Shown in pieces: positions 16,904 to 24,773 of a DNA stretch of 64,000 nt. Origin of the DNA: Nocardiopsis ansamitocini (lineage in GTDB: Bacteria; Actinomycetota; Actinomycetes; Streptosporangiales; Streptosporangiaceae); assembly GCF_030268225.1 (NCBI RefSeq), contig NZ_BSQG01000003.1:62001-126000 (forward strand). The letters run 5' to 3'. Each line of letters opens with the position of its first letter. The first letter of the stretch is position 1. The notes beneath the pieces were generated by a model, which saw only the letters and a program-made list of their open reading frames with translations, had not been told where the DNA came from and did not search any database. The position numbers and the translations under genes are program-made.

Positions 16904-18457
16904 TCAGCCGCGCTCCACTGCCGTCCCGAGCAGTCCCAGCGGTGGAGCACCCAGGTCCAGCATGGCGGTGTGGAAACGCTTGGTGCCAAATTCCGGGCCC
17001 CATTCGCGCCGCGCCCGCTCACGCAGCTCCATGATCTCCAACTTGCCCCAGGTGTAGCGTCCGTAGGTGGGGTCGAAGGTGGCCCGACGCGCCTCCGACA
17101 GCGCCGCAGGCCCGGTGATGTGGGTGTCGGCGGCGAAGCGGAGCGCGGCTTCCTCCACGGTCATGGCCCCGGTGTGCACACCGATCGCCGACGCCAGCCG
17201 GGTCACCCGGATCAGCGCCTCCAACCAGACGCCCACCTCGAAGTGCGCGGCGGTGAAGCCCGAGCCGGACGTCGTCCGTTCGGCGTAGGGGCCGAACCCC
17301 TCTTCCACGCACAGTTCCTCGGCGTAGTGCGCCCATCCCTCGACGAAGGTCGGGGAGAACAGCGTCCTGCGTACGGGGGAGGGAGCCCGACGCAGTGCGC
17401 GTCCGTGCGAGAAGTGACCGGGTGCGACCTCGTGCACGGTGATCCCGGGCAGGGTCGTGGCACTGAACACCTCCAGCCACTCCTGGGCCTCGACATCCGG
17501 CCACCCGGGGTCGGGCGGACTGATGTGGTAGTAGGTGGGCCCGTCGGGCTCACCGGCCGCCGCCCACGTCAGCATGGCCATCGCCCAGCGCCGTGATGCC
17601 GGCGCCGTCTCCACCCGGCAGGCGCCGTCGTGGTAGGGCACGAGGTCGCGTTCGCGGGTGAAGGCGATGGCGTGCTCGGTCCAGGTCCGGGCCGCGTTCA
17701 CCACTCCGTCGGCGTCGGGGTGGTCGCGTACCAGTTCCCGTGCCACCTCCAGCGGAGGCCGTGCCGAGTCGATCCGGGCGACCGACTCCGTCAACCGCTC
17801 CATCAGCCGGTTGCGCTCGGCGTCGGCCCGCTCGGCCAGTCGGCCCAGGTCCACCTCCACGGCTTCGGGGACGCCCATGAGCCGGGCCAGTGCGGCACCG
17901 CCCAGCGCCGCGCTCGGCTCGCCCTCGGCCGCTGCGCGCTCCAGGTGGCCGACGAGCCGGGCGTGTGCCGACAGTGCGACGGCGCGCAGGGTTTCGGAAG
18001 CATCGTCCGGTACGGCGTCGGCCAGTCCCCGTGCCGTCCCCAGCAATGCGGTTGCGACCGGAGCGCTCACCCGGTCGAGCGCAGCGATTGCGGAGTCGAC
18101 GGTTTCGGGCCAGGCAGTGAGGTGACGTTCTCTGGCAGCCATGCGCTCGGCCGCGGGAGCGTACTCCTTGTCGTAGCAGGCGAGGTCGAGCTCACCCAGG
18201 TGGTAGAGCGGGTTGGAGCGGTGGAGTTGCAGGTCGCCCAGGCTCAGACGCAGGGCGTCCTCGAAGGCGAGAAGGTGGGCTTCGTCATGCCGGTCCTCCA
18301 AGGGCTCTCCGGTCCCGAGCCGGGCCAGCCCGGTGATCACTCCTTCTGGTGACAGGTCGGCGGTCCGGCCGTCGTATTCGTGGCGACCAGCCCCCTCCCG
18401 TACATCCGAGACCATCAGATCGGCGACGGCGCGCAGCCGTTCGGGCAGCTCATGCAT
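16904..18457 (-). CDS. DUF885 family zinc metallopeptidase-like protein
   Basis: A 517-residue cytosolic protein of the DUF885 family. The metal-binding signature 'VHEVAPGHF' has His342, Glu343 and His348, and the second ligand region 'EGWAHYAEELCVEEG' supplies the downstream Glu. Both match gluzincin-type peptidases. ATG 18457 starts 'MHELPERLRAVAD'; upstream sequence is Arg-rich and non-coding. No signal peptide is seen. The likely activity is hydrolysis of peptides or related amides, but no substrate is known for close members. It ends convergently with the HEAT-like gene and starts back to back with the second SanA-like gene. Confidence 0.85.
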   Translation of the reverse strand: MHELPERLRAVADLMVSDVREGAGRHEYDGRTADLSPEGVITGLARLGTGEPLEDRHDEAHLLAFEDALRLSLGDLQLHRSNPLYHLGELDLACYDKEYAPAAERMAARERHLTAWPETVDSAIAALDRVSAPVATALLGTARGLADAVPDDASETLRAVALSAHARLVGHLERAAAEGEPSAALGGAALARLMGVPEAVEVDLGRLAERADAERNRLMERLTESVARIDSARPPLEVARELVRDHPDADGVVNAARTWTEHAIAFTRERDLVPYHDGACRVETAPASRRWAMAMLTWAAAGEPDGPTYYHISPPDPGWPDVEAQEWLEVFSATTLPGITVHEVAPGHFSHGRALRRAPSPVRRTLFSPTFVEGWAHYAEELCVEEGFGPYAERTTSGSGFTAAHFEVGVWLEALIRVTRLASAIGVHTGAMTVEEAALRFAADTHITGPAALSEARRATFDPTYGRYTWGKLEIMELRERARREWGPEFGTKRFHTAMLDLGAPPLGLLGTAVERG

Positions 18458-18531
18458 GCGCACGACCCTACGGCGAGATCGGTCCCGGTCGTCCAGGAAC
18501 AATAGGCGTCCTTTGCTCGTCGGACAGGGAT

Positions 18532-19233
18532 GTGACGACTCAGAGAGAAGACGAGCGGGCCCGGGCCCGCCGATGGTGGCGCAGACCCGGACCCGTCGCC
18601 GGGGTGCTGGCCGCCGCGGTGCTGCTTGGCCTCGCGCCGATCACCTGGTTGCACGCCTCCACCAGTGGTGACCGGTTCGCTGCCGGGCAGACCCCCCACC
18701 GGCCGGTGGCGCTGGTCCTGGGAGCGGGGGTGCGTCCCGACGGTTCGCCGACCCGTCTGCTTGAGCGAAGGCTGGACCTTGCCGCCCAGCTGTACCACCA
18801 AGCCCGGGTGGAGGCGGTTCTGGTCAGCGGCGACAACAGCAGGGAGACCTATAACGAGACCGACGCCATGGCCGCCTACCTGGTCGGGGCCGGGGTGCCC
18901 GAGGAAAAGATCGCCGGAGACTACGCGGGATTCAGCACCTGGGAGTCGTGCGTGCGGGCCAGAGAGGTCTTCGGGGTCGAGGCGGTCACCGTCGTCACCC
19001 AGTCGTTCCATCTGCCGAGGGCGGTGGCGCTGTGCAAGAGGGCAGGGCTGGACGCCATCGGCGTGGGCGACCCCGGGCAGGGCACCGACCGGGTGACAGC
19101 CACGATCTACGGTCATTTCCGCGAGGTCCCGGCCGCCTTCAAGGCCGTCGCCGACGCACTGCTGCGCCCCGACCCCACTTTCCTCGGCCCGTACGAACCG
19201 GGAGTGGACGACGCGCTGGCGGTCGAGCGATAG
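18532..19233 (+). CDS. SanA/YdcF-like (DUF218) membrane-anchored protein, copy 2
   Basis: 233 residues from GTG 18532, with an AGGGA ribosome site just upstream. A basic N-terminus precedes a single transmembrane helix at about residues 25-43. The DUF218 domain then repeats the blocks seen in copy 1: 'LVLGAGVRPDGSPTRLLERRLD', 'VLVSGDNSRETYNETDAMAAYLVGAGVP', 'GFSTWESCVRAREVFGV', 'VTQSFHLPRAVALCKRAGLD'. The paralogy to the gene at 14799-15473 is obvious. It is probably an envelope protein with its domain outside the membrane. It lies divergent from the DUF885 gene. Confidence 0.85.
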   Translation: MTTQREDERARARRWWRRPGPVAGVLAAAVLLGLAPITWLHASTSGDRFAAGQTPHRPVALVLGAGVRPDGSPTRLLERRLDLAAQLYHQARVEAVLVSGDNSRETYNETDAMAAYLVGAGVPEEKIAGDYAGFSTWESCVRAREVFGVEAVTVVTQSFHLPRAVALCKRAGLDAIGVGDPGQGTDRVTATIYGHFREVPAAFKAVADALLRPDPTFLGPYEPGVDDALAVER

Positions 19234-19392
19234 GCGCCGGCGGGCGCTGCGGTCCTCGTCGAGCTGACTCCGCCCTGCCGCGTGCCCCGTACGGGGCACA
19301 CGGCCGAACCCGAGGGAACCGAACAACCGATCCGACGCCCTGCCCTCGCCCACGGGCGCAACCGTCGCTGCCCGGCTCTCTAGACTCTCCCC

Positions 19393-20307
19393 ATGGTTGA
19401 GGTCATTGGGCGGAACGGGACGTGGTCGCTGCACGGCGAGGGGGTACGAATCGTGCCCGCCGCCAACTGGAAGGTGCACAAGCTGCGCCAAGCACTCGGG
19501 GAGATCGCCATCCCGTTCGAGGCGATCGCCGGGATCGCCTACGAACCCGCCCGCAAAGGCGGCCGGCTCCGGCTGCGCATGCGCGAAGGGGCCGACCCGT
19601 TCATCCAGGTCGCCGCAGGCCGGCTTGCCGACGCCGCCGACCCCTACCGTCTCTTCGTCGAGGCCGGCCGCACCGGGGTGGCCGAGTACTTCGCCGACCA
19701 GTTGCGCACGACCCTCCAACTCGAGGGGGTGCCCGCCGGTCCCACCAACCGCTACCTCATGCCCGGCCCCGGTATCCCCGTGACGGGCGGCGGAACCGAG
19801 GGGACCGCGGAGTTCGACGGCGAGAGCATCCGCCTGGCCTGGAACTGGGGCGCACCCGCTGCCAAGACCGCCGCGGGGCCGCAACGGATCGAGCTGGCCG
19901 AGCTGGAGAGTGTGGACTGGGCCCCTTCCAGCGGTATGGGGTACGGGCGGTTGCAGTTCCACGTCAAAGGGGCGCGGTTGAACCTTCCCATCACCCACGA
20001 TCCCTATGCGCTGCGCCTCACCGGGTTCGAGAAGGAGAACTGGTCCACCCTGCTCGTGGCCGCCGCCATCCTCGCCAGGCTGCCGCATCCGGCGGCCGAT
20101 ACAGCCGTGCCCGAAGCGGGGGCGCTGCGGCTACGGGAGGGCGGTCGCCCCGACCGTGACGACACCTCCGCGGAGTTGTTGCGCCAACTGCGCGAGCTCG
20201 GGGACCTCTACCGTGACGGCATCCTCACCGAGGACGAGTTCACCGCGGCCAAGCAGTCGCTGCTGCCGCGCCTGCACGCCGCCAACCGGTTGCCCGAAGA
20301 CAGTTGA
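19393..20307 (+). CDS. DUF4429 protein with C-terminal SHOCT domain
   Basis: A 304-residue protein of a family widespread in actinomycetes. Two related beta-rich DUF4429 units are visible (about residues 1-115, 'TWSLHGEGVRIVPAANW', and 125-225, 'EGTAEFDGESIRLAWNWG'). The C-terminal ~30 residues form a SHOCT motif ('LLRQLRELGDLYRDGILTEDEFTAAKQSLL'), a short oligomerisation domain found at protein ends. ATG 19393 lies 7 nt after the -10-like TAGACT (19381-19386), suggesting a leaderless mRNA. The role is unknown; such proteins may be membrane-associated or DNA-associated. A strong hairpin follows. Confidence 0.85.
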   Translation: MVEVIGRNGTWSLHGEGVRIVPAANWKVHKLRQALGEIAIPFEAIAGIAYEPARKGGRLRLRMREGADPFIQVAAGRLADAADPYRLFVEAGRTGVAEYFADQLRTTLQLEGVPAGPTNRYLMPGPGIPVTGGGTEGTAEFDGESIRLAWNWGAPAAKTAAGPQRIELAELESVDWAPSSGMGYGRLQFHVKGARLNLPITHDPYALRLTGFEKENWSTLLVAAAILARLPHPAADTAVPEAGALRLREGGRPDRDDTSAELLRQLRELGDLYRDGILTEDEFTAAKQSLLPRLHAANRLPEDS

Positions 20308-20330
20308 TCCGGGGGAGCAAAGCCGCTGGG

Positions 20331-20369
20331 AGCGGGGTCCGCGCAGACCCGTTCTGCGCGGACCCCGCT
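20331..20369. terminator. Long perfect hairpin, bidirectional terminator
   Basis: A 17-bp perfect stem (20331-20347 with 20353-20369) and loop CCCGT. It sits between convergent genes ending at 20307 and 20416 and can stop transcription from both sides. Confidence 0.85.
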
Positions 20370-20415
20370 GGGAAGTGCCGGGCCAGGGGAAGGTACGGGG
20401 CCCGACACGCCCGTT

Positions 20416-21330
20416 CTAGCCGCCCTGGAGTTCGCGGAGGGCGGCCCGGACCGACCCGCTCGCGGCGTGCAGGGCTCCGGCTGCCACTGTGACCTCGGCG
20501 CCGGTCAGCAGACACACCAGGGCGATCCTGGTGTCGCCGTCAGCACGGTTCAGGGCATCGGCGCACGCGGCTTCGGGAAGTCCGGTCGCCTCGGTCAGGA
20601 TGGTGACCATCCGGCCGCGCAGCTTGGCGTTGCTCGCCACCACACCGACCATCAGGTTGGAGTAGGTGTAGCCCATCCTGATCATGACCGCGGTGGAGAA
20701 AGCGTTGAGTGCCAGTTTCTGTCCGGTTCCGGCCTTCATCCGGGTCGATCCGGCGATCACCTCGGCGCCGGTGTCCACTCCCACGTGCACGTCGCACTCC
20801 GTGGCCAGTGGCGCGTTTGGATTGGCGCTGATCAGTACGGTGTGCGCCCCTGCCTCACGTGCTCTGCGCAGGGCTCCTGCGACGTAGGGTGTGCGCCCGC
20901 TGGCGGCCAGGCCGACCGCCAAGTCGCCCGAGGTGACTTCGGCGGCGTCGGTGCGGCCCAAATCGAAATCGTCCTCGATCCCCTCGACCGCCTGGACCAG
21001 GGCGTTTCCGCCGCCGGCATGGTGAGCGACCACTCGGTCCCCGGGGATTCCGAAGGTCGGGGGGAGTTCGGCCGCGTCCATCGTGGCGAGCCGACCCGAG
21101 CTGCCCGCCCCGAAGTAGTGCAGTCTTCCCCCGCCCCGCAGAGCCGTTACCCCGAGGTCGACGGCGGCGGCCAGCTCGGGGAGGACCTGCGCCACCGAGT
21201 GCGGGACGGTCGCGTCCTCGCTGTTGATCCGGCGCAGGACGTCCAGCGTGGACAGTAAGTCGATGTCATGTGTCGCGCGGTTCCTGGCCTCGGTCGGAAC
21301 ACGCACGATCTCCACCGGTGTCGGTCTCAT
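20416..21330 (-). CDS. murQ: N-acetylmuramic acid 6-phosphate etherase
   Basis: A 304-residue enzyme that cleaves the lactyl ether of MurNAc-6-phosphate to GlcNAc-6-phosphate and D-lactate in cell-wall recycling. The SIS-domain phosphosugar-binding loop 'YFGAGSSGRLATMDAAE' near residue 70, 'PTFG', 'GLAASGRTPYV', 'AEVIAGSTRMKAGTGQKLALN' and 'LMVGV.ASNAKLRGR' match MurQ closely, and length is normal. ATG 21330 is chosen by alignment with the family start; the upstream frame is short and basic. An RpiR regulator gene lies about 86 bp upstream on the same strand, and a sugar kinase is encoded 3.4 kb away. Confidence 0.93.
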   Translation of the reverse strand: MRPTPVEIVRVPTEARNRATHDIDLLSTLDVLRRINSEDATVPHSVAQVLPELAAAVDLGVTALRGGGRLHYFGAGSSGRLATMDAAELPPTFGIPGDRVVAHHAGGGNALVQAVEGIEDDFDLGRTDAAEVTSGDLAVGLAASGRTPYVAGALRRAREAGAHTVLISANPNAPLATECDVHVGVDTGAEVIAGSTRMKAGTGQKLALNAFSTAVMIRMGYTYSNLMVGVVASNAKLRGRMVTILTEATGLPEAACADALNRADGDTRIALVCLLTGAEVTVAAGALHAASGSVRAALRELQGG

Positions 21331-21416
21331 CCCGTCTCCTCTCCCCGTGGCGGCCGCCACACAGTCATCGTCCATGCCCGGTCCGCGTGTCGGACCCCCT
21401 ATTTCGGCTGGTCACT

Positions 21417-22373
21417 CTAACCCTCGCGGCCGCGTGGCCTGCGTCGGTCCTCGCGGTCCACCCGTAGGCCGCGTACTGCGTCGTAGGTCGACTCCAGCGC
21501 GTCGCGAGTATCGGCGTAGCGCAGTTGGGCCAGGCCGACGAAGACGCAGTCGATCACGGTCAGCTGGGCAAGACGGCTCGCGGTGGCACCGGAGCGGAAG
21601 GTGGTCTCGCGAGCAGCGGTGGTGAGGACGTGATCGCTCACCTGACTGATGGCCGATCGTGGGAAGTTGGTGATGGCGACCGTGGTGGCCCCTCGCAGGC
21701 GTGCCTCGGTCAGCGCATTGATGGTGTCCACGGTGGAGCCGCTGTGGGAGATCGCCACCGCCACGTCGTCGGCGTTGAGGACCGCCGCGCTTGTCAGCAT
21801 CACGTGGGAATCGGACCAGCAGTAGGAGACCAAGCCGATACGGTGCAGCTTCTGCTGGAAGTCCGCTGCGACAAAGGCGCTGGCTCCGACGCCGTAAATG
21901 TCGATGCGCCTGGCCGTGGCCAGCGCCTCGACAACTCGCTCCAGGACCGCCACGTCCAGTTGTGATCCGGTCTCCTCGACCGCACGCGCGTCGGAGAAGG
22001 CGATTTTCTGCACCACGGTGACGAGTGTGTCGTCAGGGTTGATGTCGCCGACCGGTTCGACCGTGCTCCCGCGTGCGCCGCGTTCCTGTCCGACCTCGGT
22101 GGCCAGGGCAAGGCGCAGTTCACGGTAGCCGGTGAACTCGATGGTGCGGCAGAACCGGATGACCGTGGCCTCGGAAGTGTCGCAGTCCTTGGCCAGCTGG
22201 GTGATCGAGGAGGCGGAGACCCGTTCGGGGTCGTCGATGATCCGCTGGGCTACTCGTTGTTCGGCCGGAGCGAATGAGGGCAATAGGGAACGTATGCGCA
22301 GCACGGTGTTGGGTGCCGGACGGTCCTCGGTTGTCGAGGCGTCCGTGTCGGTTCTCTTCGCCGCCTGGTTCAT
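21417..22373 (-). CDS. RpiR/MurR-family transcriptional regulator
   Basis: A 318-residue repressor-type regulator. The N-terminal RpiR helix-turn-helix spans about residues 25-100 ('FAPAEQRVAQRIIDDPERVSASSITQLAKDCDTSEATVIRFCRTIEFTGYRELRLALA'). A C-terminal SIS sugar-phosphate-binding domain follows ('IDIYGVGASAFVAADFQQKLHRIG', 'VAISHSGSTVDTINA'). Its place directly upstream of murQ points to MurNAc-6-phosphate or GlcNAc-6-phosphate as effector. The start ATG 22373 is followed, in the upstream direction, by a 13-bp palindrome only 5 bp away that could be its own operator. It is divergent from the SARP-like gene. Confidence 0.9.
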   Translation of the reverse strand: MNQAAKRTDTDASTTEDRPAPNTVLRIRSLLPSFAPAEQRVAQRIIDDPERVSASSITQLAKDCDTSEATVIRFCRTIEFTGYRELRLALATEVGQERGARGSTVEPVGDINPDDTLVTVVQKIAFSDARAVEETGSQLDVAVLERVVEALATARRIDIYGVGASAFVAADFQQKLHRIGLVSYCWSDSHVMLTSAAVLNADDVAVAISHSGSTVDTINALTEARLRGATTVAITNFPRSAISQVSDHVLTTAARETTFRSGATASRLAQLTVIDCVFVGLAQLRYADTRDALESTYDAVRGLRVDREDRRRPRGREG

Positions 22374-22377
22374 GCCC

Positions 22378-22390
22378 GAAAGTTTCTTTC
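22378..22390 (-). promoter_or_regulatory. Palindrome GAAAG-TTT-CTTTC next to RpiR start
   Basis: A perfect 5-bp inverted repeat with 3-bp spacer, 5 bp before the RpiR start codon and about 180 bp upstream of the SARP start. It is AT-rich for this genome. A probable RpiR auto-regulatory site by position; not proven. Confidence 0.5.
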
Positions 22391-22570
22391 TTCAGAAGGG
22401 TCGGAGTCAATGGGCTCCGAGGAGCGATGGCTAATTCTGGCGGTTACACAAGTGTGGGCTTGCCGGACTGTCGATTGCGTGTCGCACAGGCCGCCGGGCA
22501 CCCTGTAGTCGCTCGGGACCCTCAAGCCGCACACGGCAAGGGAAAGTGCGTCCAGCTTACGGGGGCCACA

Positions 22571-24139
22571 GTGACGGACCTCTCGTTCGGAGTGCTCGGC
22601 CAGCTCACGGTTCAGAGCGCGGGCACCCCGATCCGGATCCAGGGGCGGAAGCGGCGCGCGCTGCTGGCAGCCCTCCTGCTGCGTGCGAACAGGACGGTGC
22701 CGGTCGCCGAACTCATCGTGCGGATGTGGGGACCGGAGGCTACCGAGGACGCCTACCGCGGCGCACTTCAGGTCCATGTGGTGCGCTTGCGCGCACTGCT
22801 GGGACGACAGGGCGCCGCTGTCCCGATTCTCAACGGTGCGAACGGTTACCGGATCGAGTTGACCGAGAATCAGTTGGACCTCCTGCAGTGTCGGGCGCTC
22901 CTCGCCGCGGCCCGTACCGCAAGGGCCGCAGGAGACCTTCCGGGTGAGTCCGATGCGCTTGTCCGCGCCCTGCTGCTGTGGCGCGGTCCGATTCTGGACG
23001 ACGTGGCTTTTGCCGCTCCCCGGGCGACCGACGAGGACCGACCGGTCGAAGAACTCCTGGGCGCGGCTGAGCGGTGCGCCGAAGTCGAGCTGCTGCTGGG
23101 GCGCTACGAGCGCGTCGCCTCCGCAATGGCGCCTTTGCTGGCCTCTTTCCCCCATCGAGAGGTATTGGTGGAGCGGGTGATGACCGCGCTGTACCGGGTG
23201 GGACGCCAGAGCGAGGCGCTTGAGGTCTACGAGCGCACCCGGGCCGTGCTGGCCGATCGACAGGGGATCGATCCCGGGCCCGCCCTGCAACGCGTTTTCC
23301 ACGCCATCCTGCGTGGAGAGCCCACTGTCGTGCCCCGGCAGCGCGGCATACACGAACCCTTCCCGCTGTCCCGGGCGATTCCTGCTCAACTTCCTCCTGA
23401 CATCGCCCACTTCACCGGGCGTCGTGCGCATCTGAGCGCCGTGGAGCTGCTGGCCGCGGACCAGGGCCACGGTGTCCTGCTCAGCGGGCGTCCGGGGAGC
23501 GGGTGCAGTGCCCTGGCGGTGCGATGGGCGCACCTGGCCGCCACGCGCTTCCCCGACGGCCAGCTCTACGTCGACCTGCGAGGAGCCGGCGGAGTGCCCA
23601 AGGCCCCCGGCGAGGTGTTGAGCGGTCTTCTGCGCGCACTCGGTACGGATACACCGCCCTCGGCCGACATCGACGAGGGCTCGGCACTGTTGCGCTCGGT
23701 ACTCGCGAGCAGGCGGTTGCTCATGGTGATGGACAACGCCTGGTCCGCCGACCAGGTTCGACCGCTGTTGCCGGGTACGGGTTCGTGCGCGGTCGTGGTG
23801 ACCAGCAGATTCTGGCTTGCCGATCTCATCGTCCGCGACGGCCTGATGGCGCTGGAGGTCGATGCACTCACCGAGGCCGAGGCGTGGGAACTGCTCATAG
23901 AAGTCCTCGGTATGCAGCGGGTCGTGGCCGAACCCGATGCCGTGGCCTTGTTGTTCGAAGTCACCGAACGCCTGCCCTTGCCGTTGCGCATTGCCGCGGC
24001 CTGGTTGGTGACACATCCGGACAGCGGTGTGGGTTCCGTGGTCCGCAGGGTGATGGAACGGTGCGTCGGCGACCCTGTCGAACGGATGAGGGGGGCGCTC
24101 GGCGGAGATCCCAGGTTCTTGCTGGGGGAGCGGCCGTGA
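22571..24139 (+). CDS. SARP/AfsR-like regulator with degenerate NB-ARC domain
   Basis: About 522 residues from GTG 22571. Residues 1-95 form an OmpR-type winged helix ('FGVLGQLTVQSAGTPIRIQGRKRRALLAALLLRANRTV'). Residues 100-245 form the bacterial transcriptional activator domain ('EVLVERVMTALYRVGRQSEALEVYERTRAVLADRQGIDPGPALQRVF'). An NB-ARC-like ATPase module then starts at 'FTGRRAHLSAVELL'. Its P-loop reads 'LLSGRPGSGCSALAVRWAH': the invariant Lys is Cys312. 'LLMVMDNAWSADQVRPLLPG' keeps a Walker B-like shape with Asn after Asp. The TPR tail of AfsR is missing. It therefore probably activates promoters without normal ATP hydrolysis. It sits within the peptidoglycan-recycling group; targets unknown. 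Confidence 0.82.
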   Translation: MTDLSFGVLGQLTVQSAGTPIRIQGRKRRALLAALLLRANRTVPVAELIVRMWGPEATEDAYRGALQVHVVRLRALLGRQGAAVPILNGANGYRIELTENQLDLLQCRALLAAARTARAAGDLPGESDALVRALLLWRGPILDDVAFAAPRATDEDRPVEELLGAAERCAEVELLLGRYERVASAMAPLLASFPHREVLVERVMTALYRVGRQSEALEVYERTRAVLADRQGIDPGPALQRVFHAILRGEPTVVPRQRGIHEPFPLSRAIPAQLPPDIAHFTGRRAHLSAVELLAADQGHGVLLSGRPGSGCSALAVRWAHLAATRFPDGQLYVDLRGAGGVPKAPGEVLSGLLRALGTDTPPSADIDEGSALLRSVLASRRLLMVMDNAWSADQVRPLLPGTGSCAVVVTSRFWLADLIVRDGLMALEVDALTEAEAWELLIEVLGMQRVVAEPDAVALLFEVTERLPLPLRIAAAWLVTHPDSGVGSVVRRVMERCVGDPVERMRGALGGDPRFLLGERP

Positions 24140-24741
24140 GGATCCGGGGGAGGGGCGGGGCGCTCGGAAAGATAGCAAGACCCCCCGCCGATCTCGCCAA
24201 GCGCCCCCACAGGGCCCACGCGGTTTCCTCGCACAGCCGCGTGACCGTCCCACCAACCCCCCGCAGAGCGTGCTCTGCGAGTCCCCTGCGGCCGCGGGGA
24301 AGCCGGCCGCCTGAGTTCAGGATGCCCCACCCGGCTTACAGCCCGCTGATGATCGGCTTTCACCGGGGGCGCAGGGATGAAAGCCGACGGAAGAGCGGAC
24401 TCCGGGCCGTTGCGGATCACCTTGCACGTCGGGTTCGGGGAGGCTGTCGGAAGCCGAGGCGGACCTGACGGCCGGTTCGGACGCGTGATTGTTGCGCGGC
24501 ACCCCTCGGTACGGCACAACAACAGGCGTGTGCTCCCGGAGGTTCCGGGAATCCCGGACAAAGCAGCGTGGCCGACGTGCCGCCTCTGTTCGCCGAACCG
24601 AGTTCCCAGGTCGTTGACCTAAGGAAAGATGGATAACCAGTTTTCGGTTAATCCAAAAATCGGGAGTTCGTCGGCCGGACTTCGTGACTGATATTCGGCA
24701 CGGTCAACCGAAACTCGCTCGCCTTACGGAATGTCGCCATA
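24140..24741. other. Gene-free stretch before the sugar kinase
   Basis: About 600 bp with no believable gene; short frames lack ribosome sites and have shadow-like composition. From about 24610 the base composition becomes AT-richer. GGATAACC (24631-24638) faces GGTTAATCC (24646-24654), and TTTCGGTT (24642-24649) has its reverse complement AACCGAAA at 24706-24713. These look like regulator sites for the kinase promoter. Confidence 0.45.
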
Positions 24742-24754
24742 GTCGATTATCGAC
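24742..24754 (+). promoter_or_regulatory. 13-bp palindrome GTCGAT-T-ATCGAC near kinase start
   Basis: A perfect 6-bp inverted repeat with 1-bp centre, ending 19 bp before the ATG of the sugar kinase. It differs from the RpiR-site palindrome, so another factor may act here. Confidence 0.4.
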
Positions 24755-24773
24755 CCTTCTGTAAGGTTCGGGC

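Noticed and set aside
24377-24622. 81-codon frame before the sugar kinase
   Set aside because: No ribosome site, shadow-like composition, ends in the promoter-like AT-rich island.
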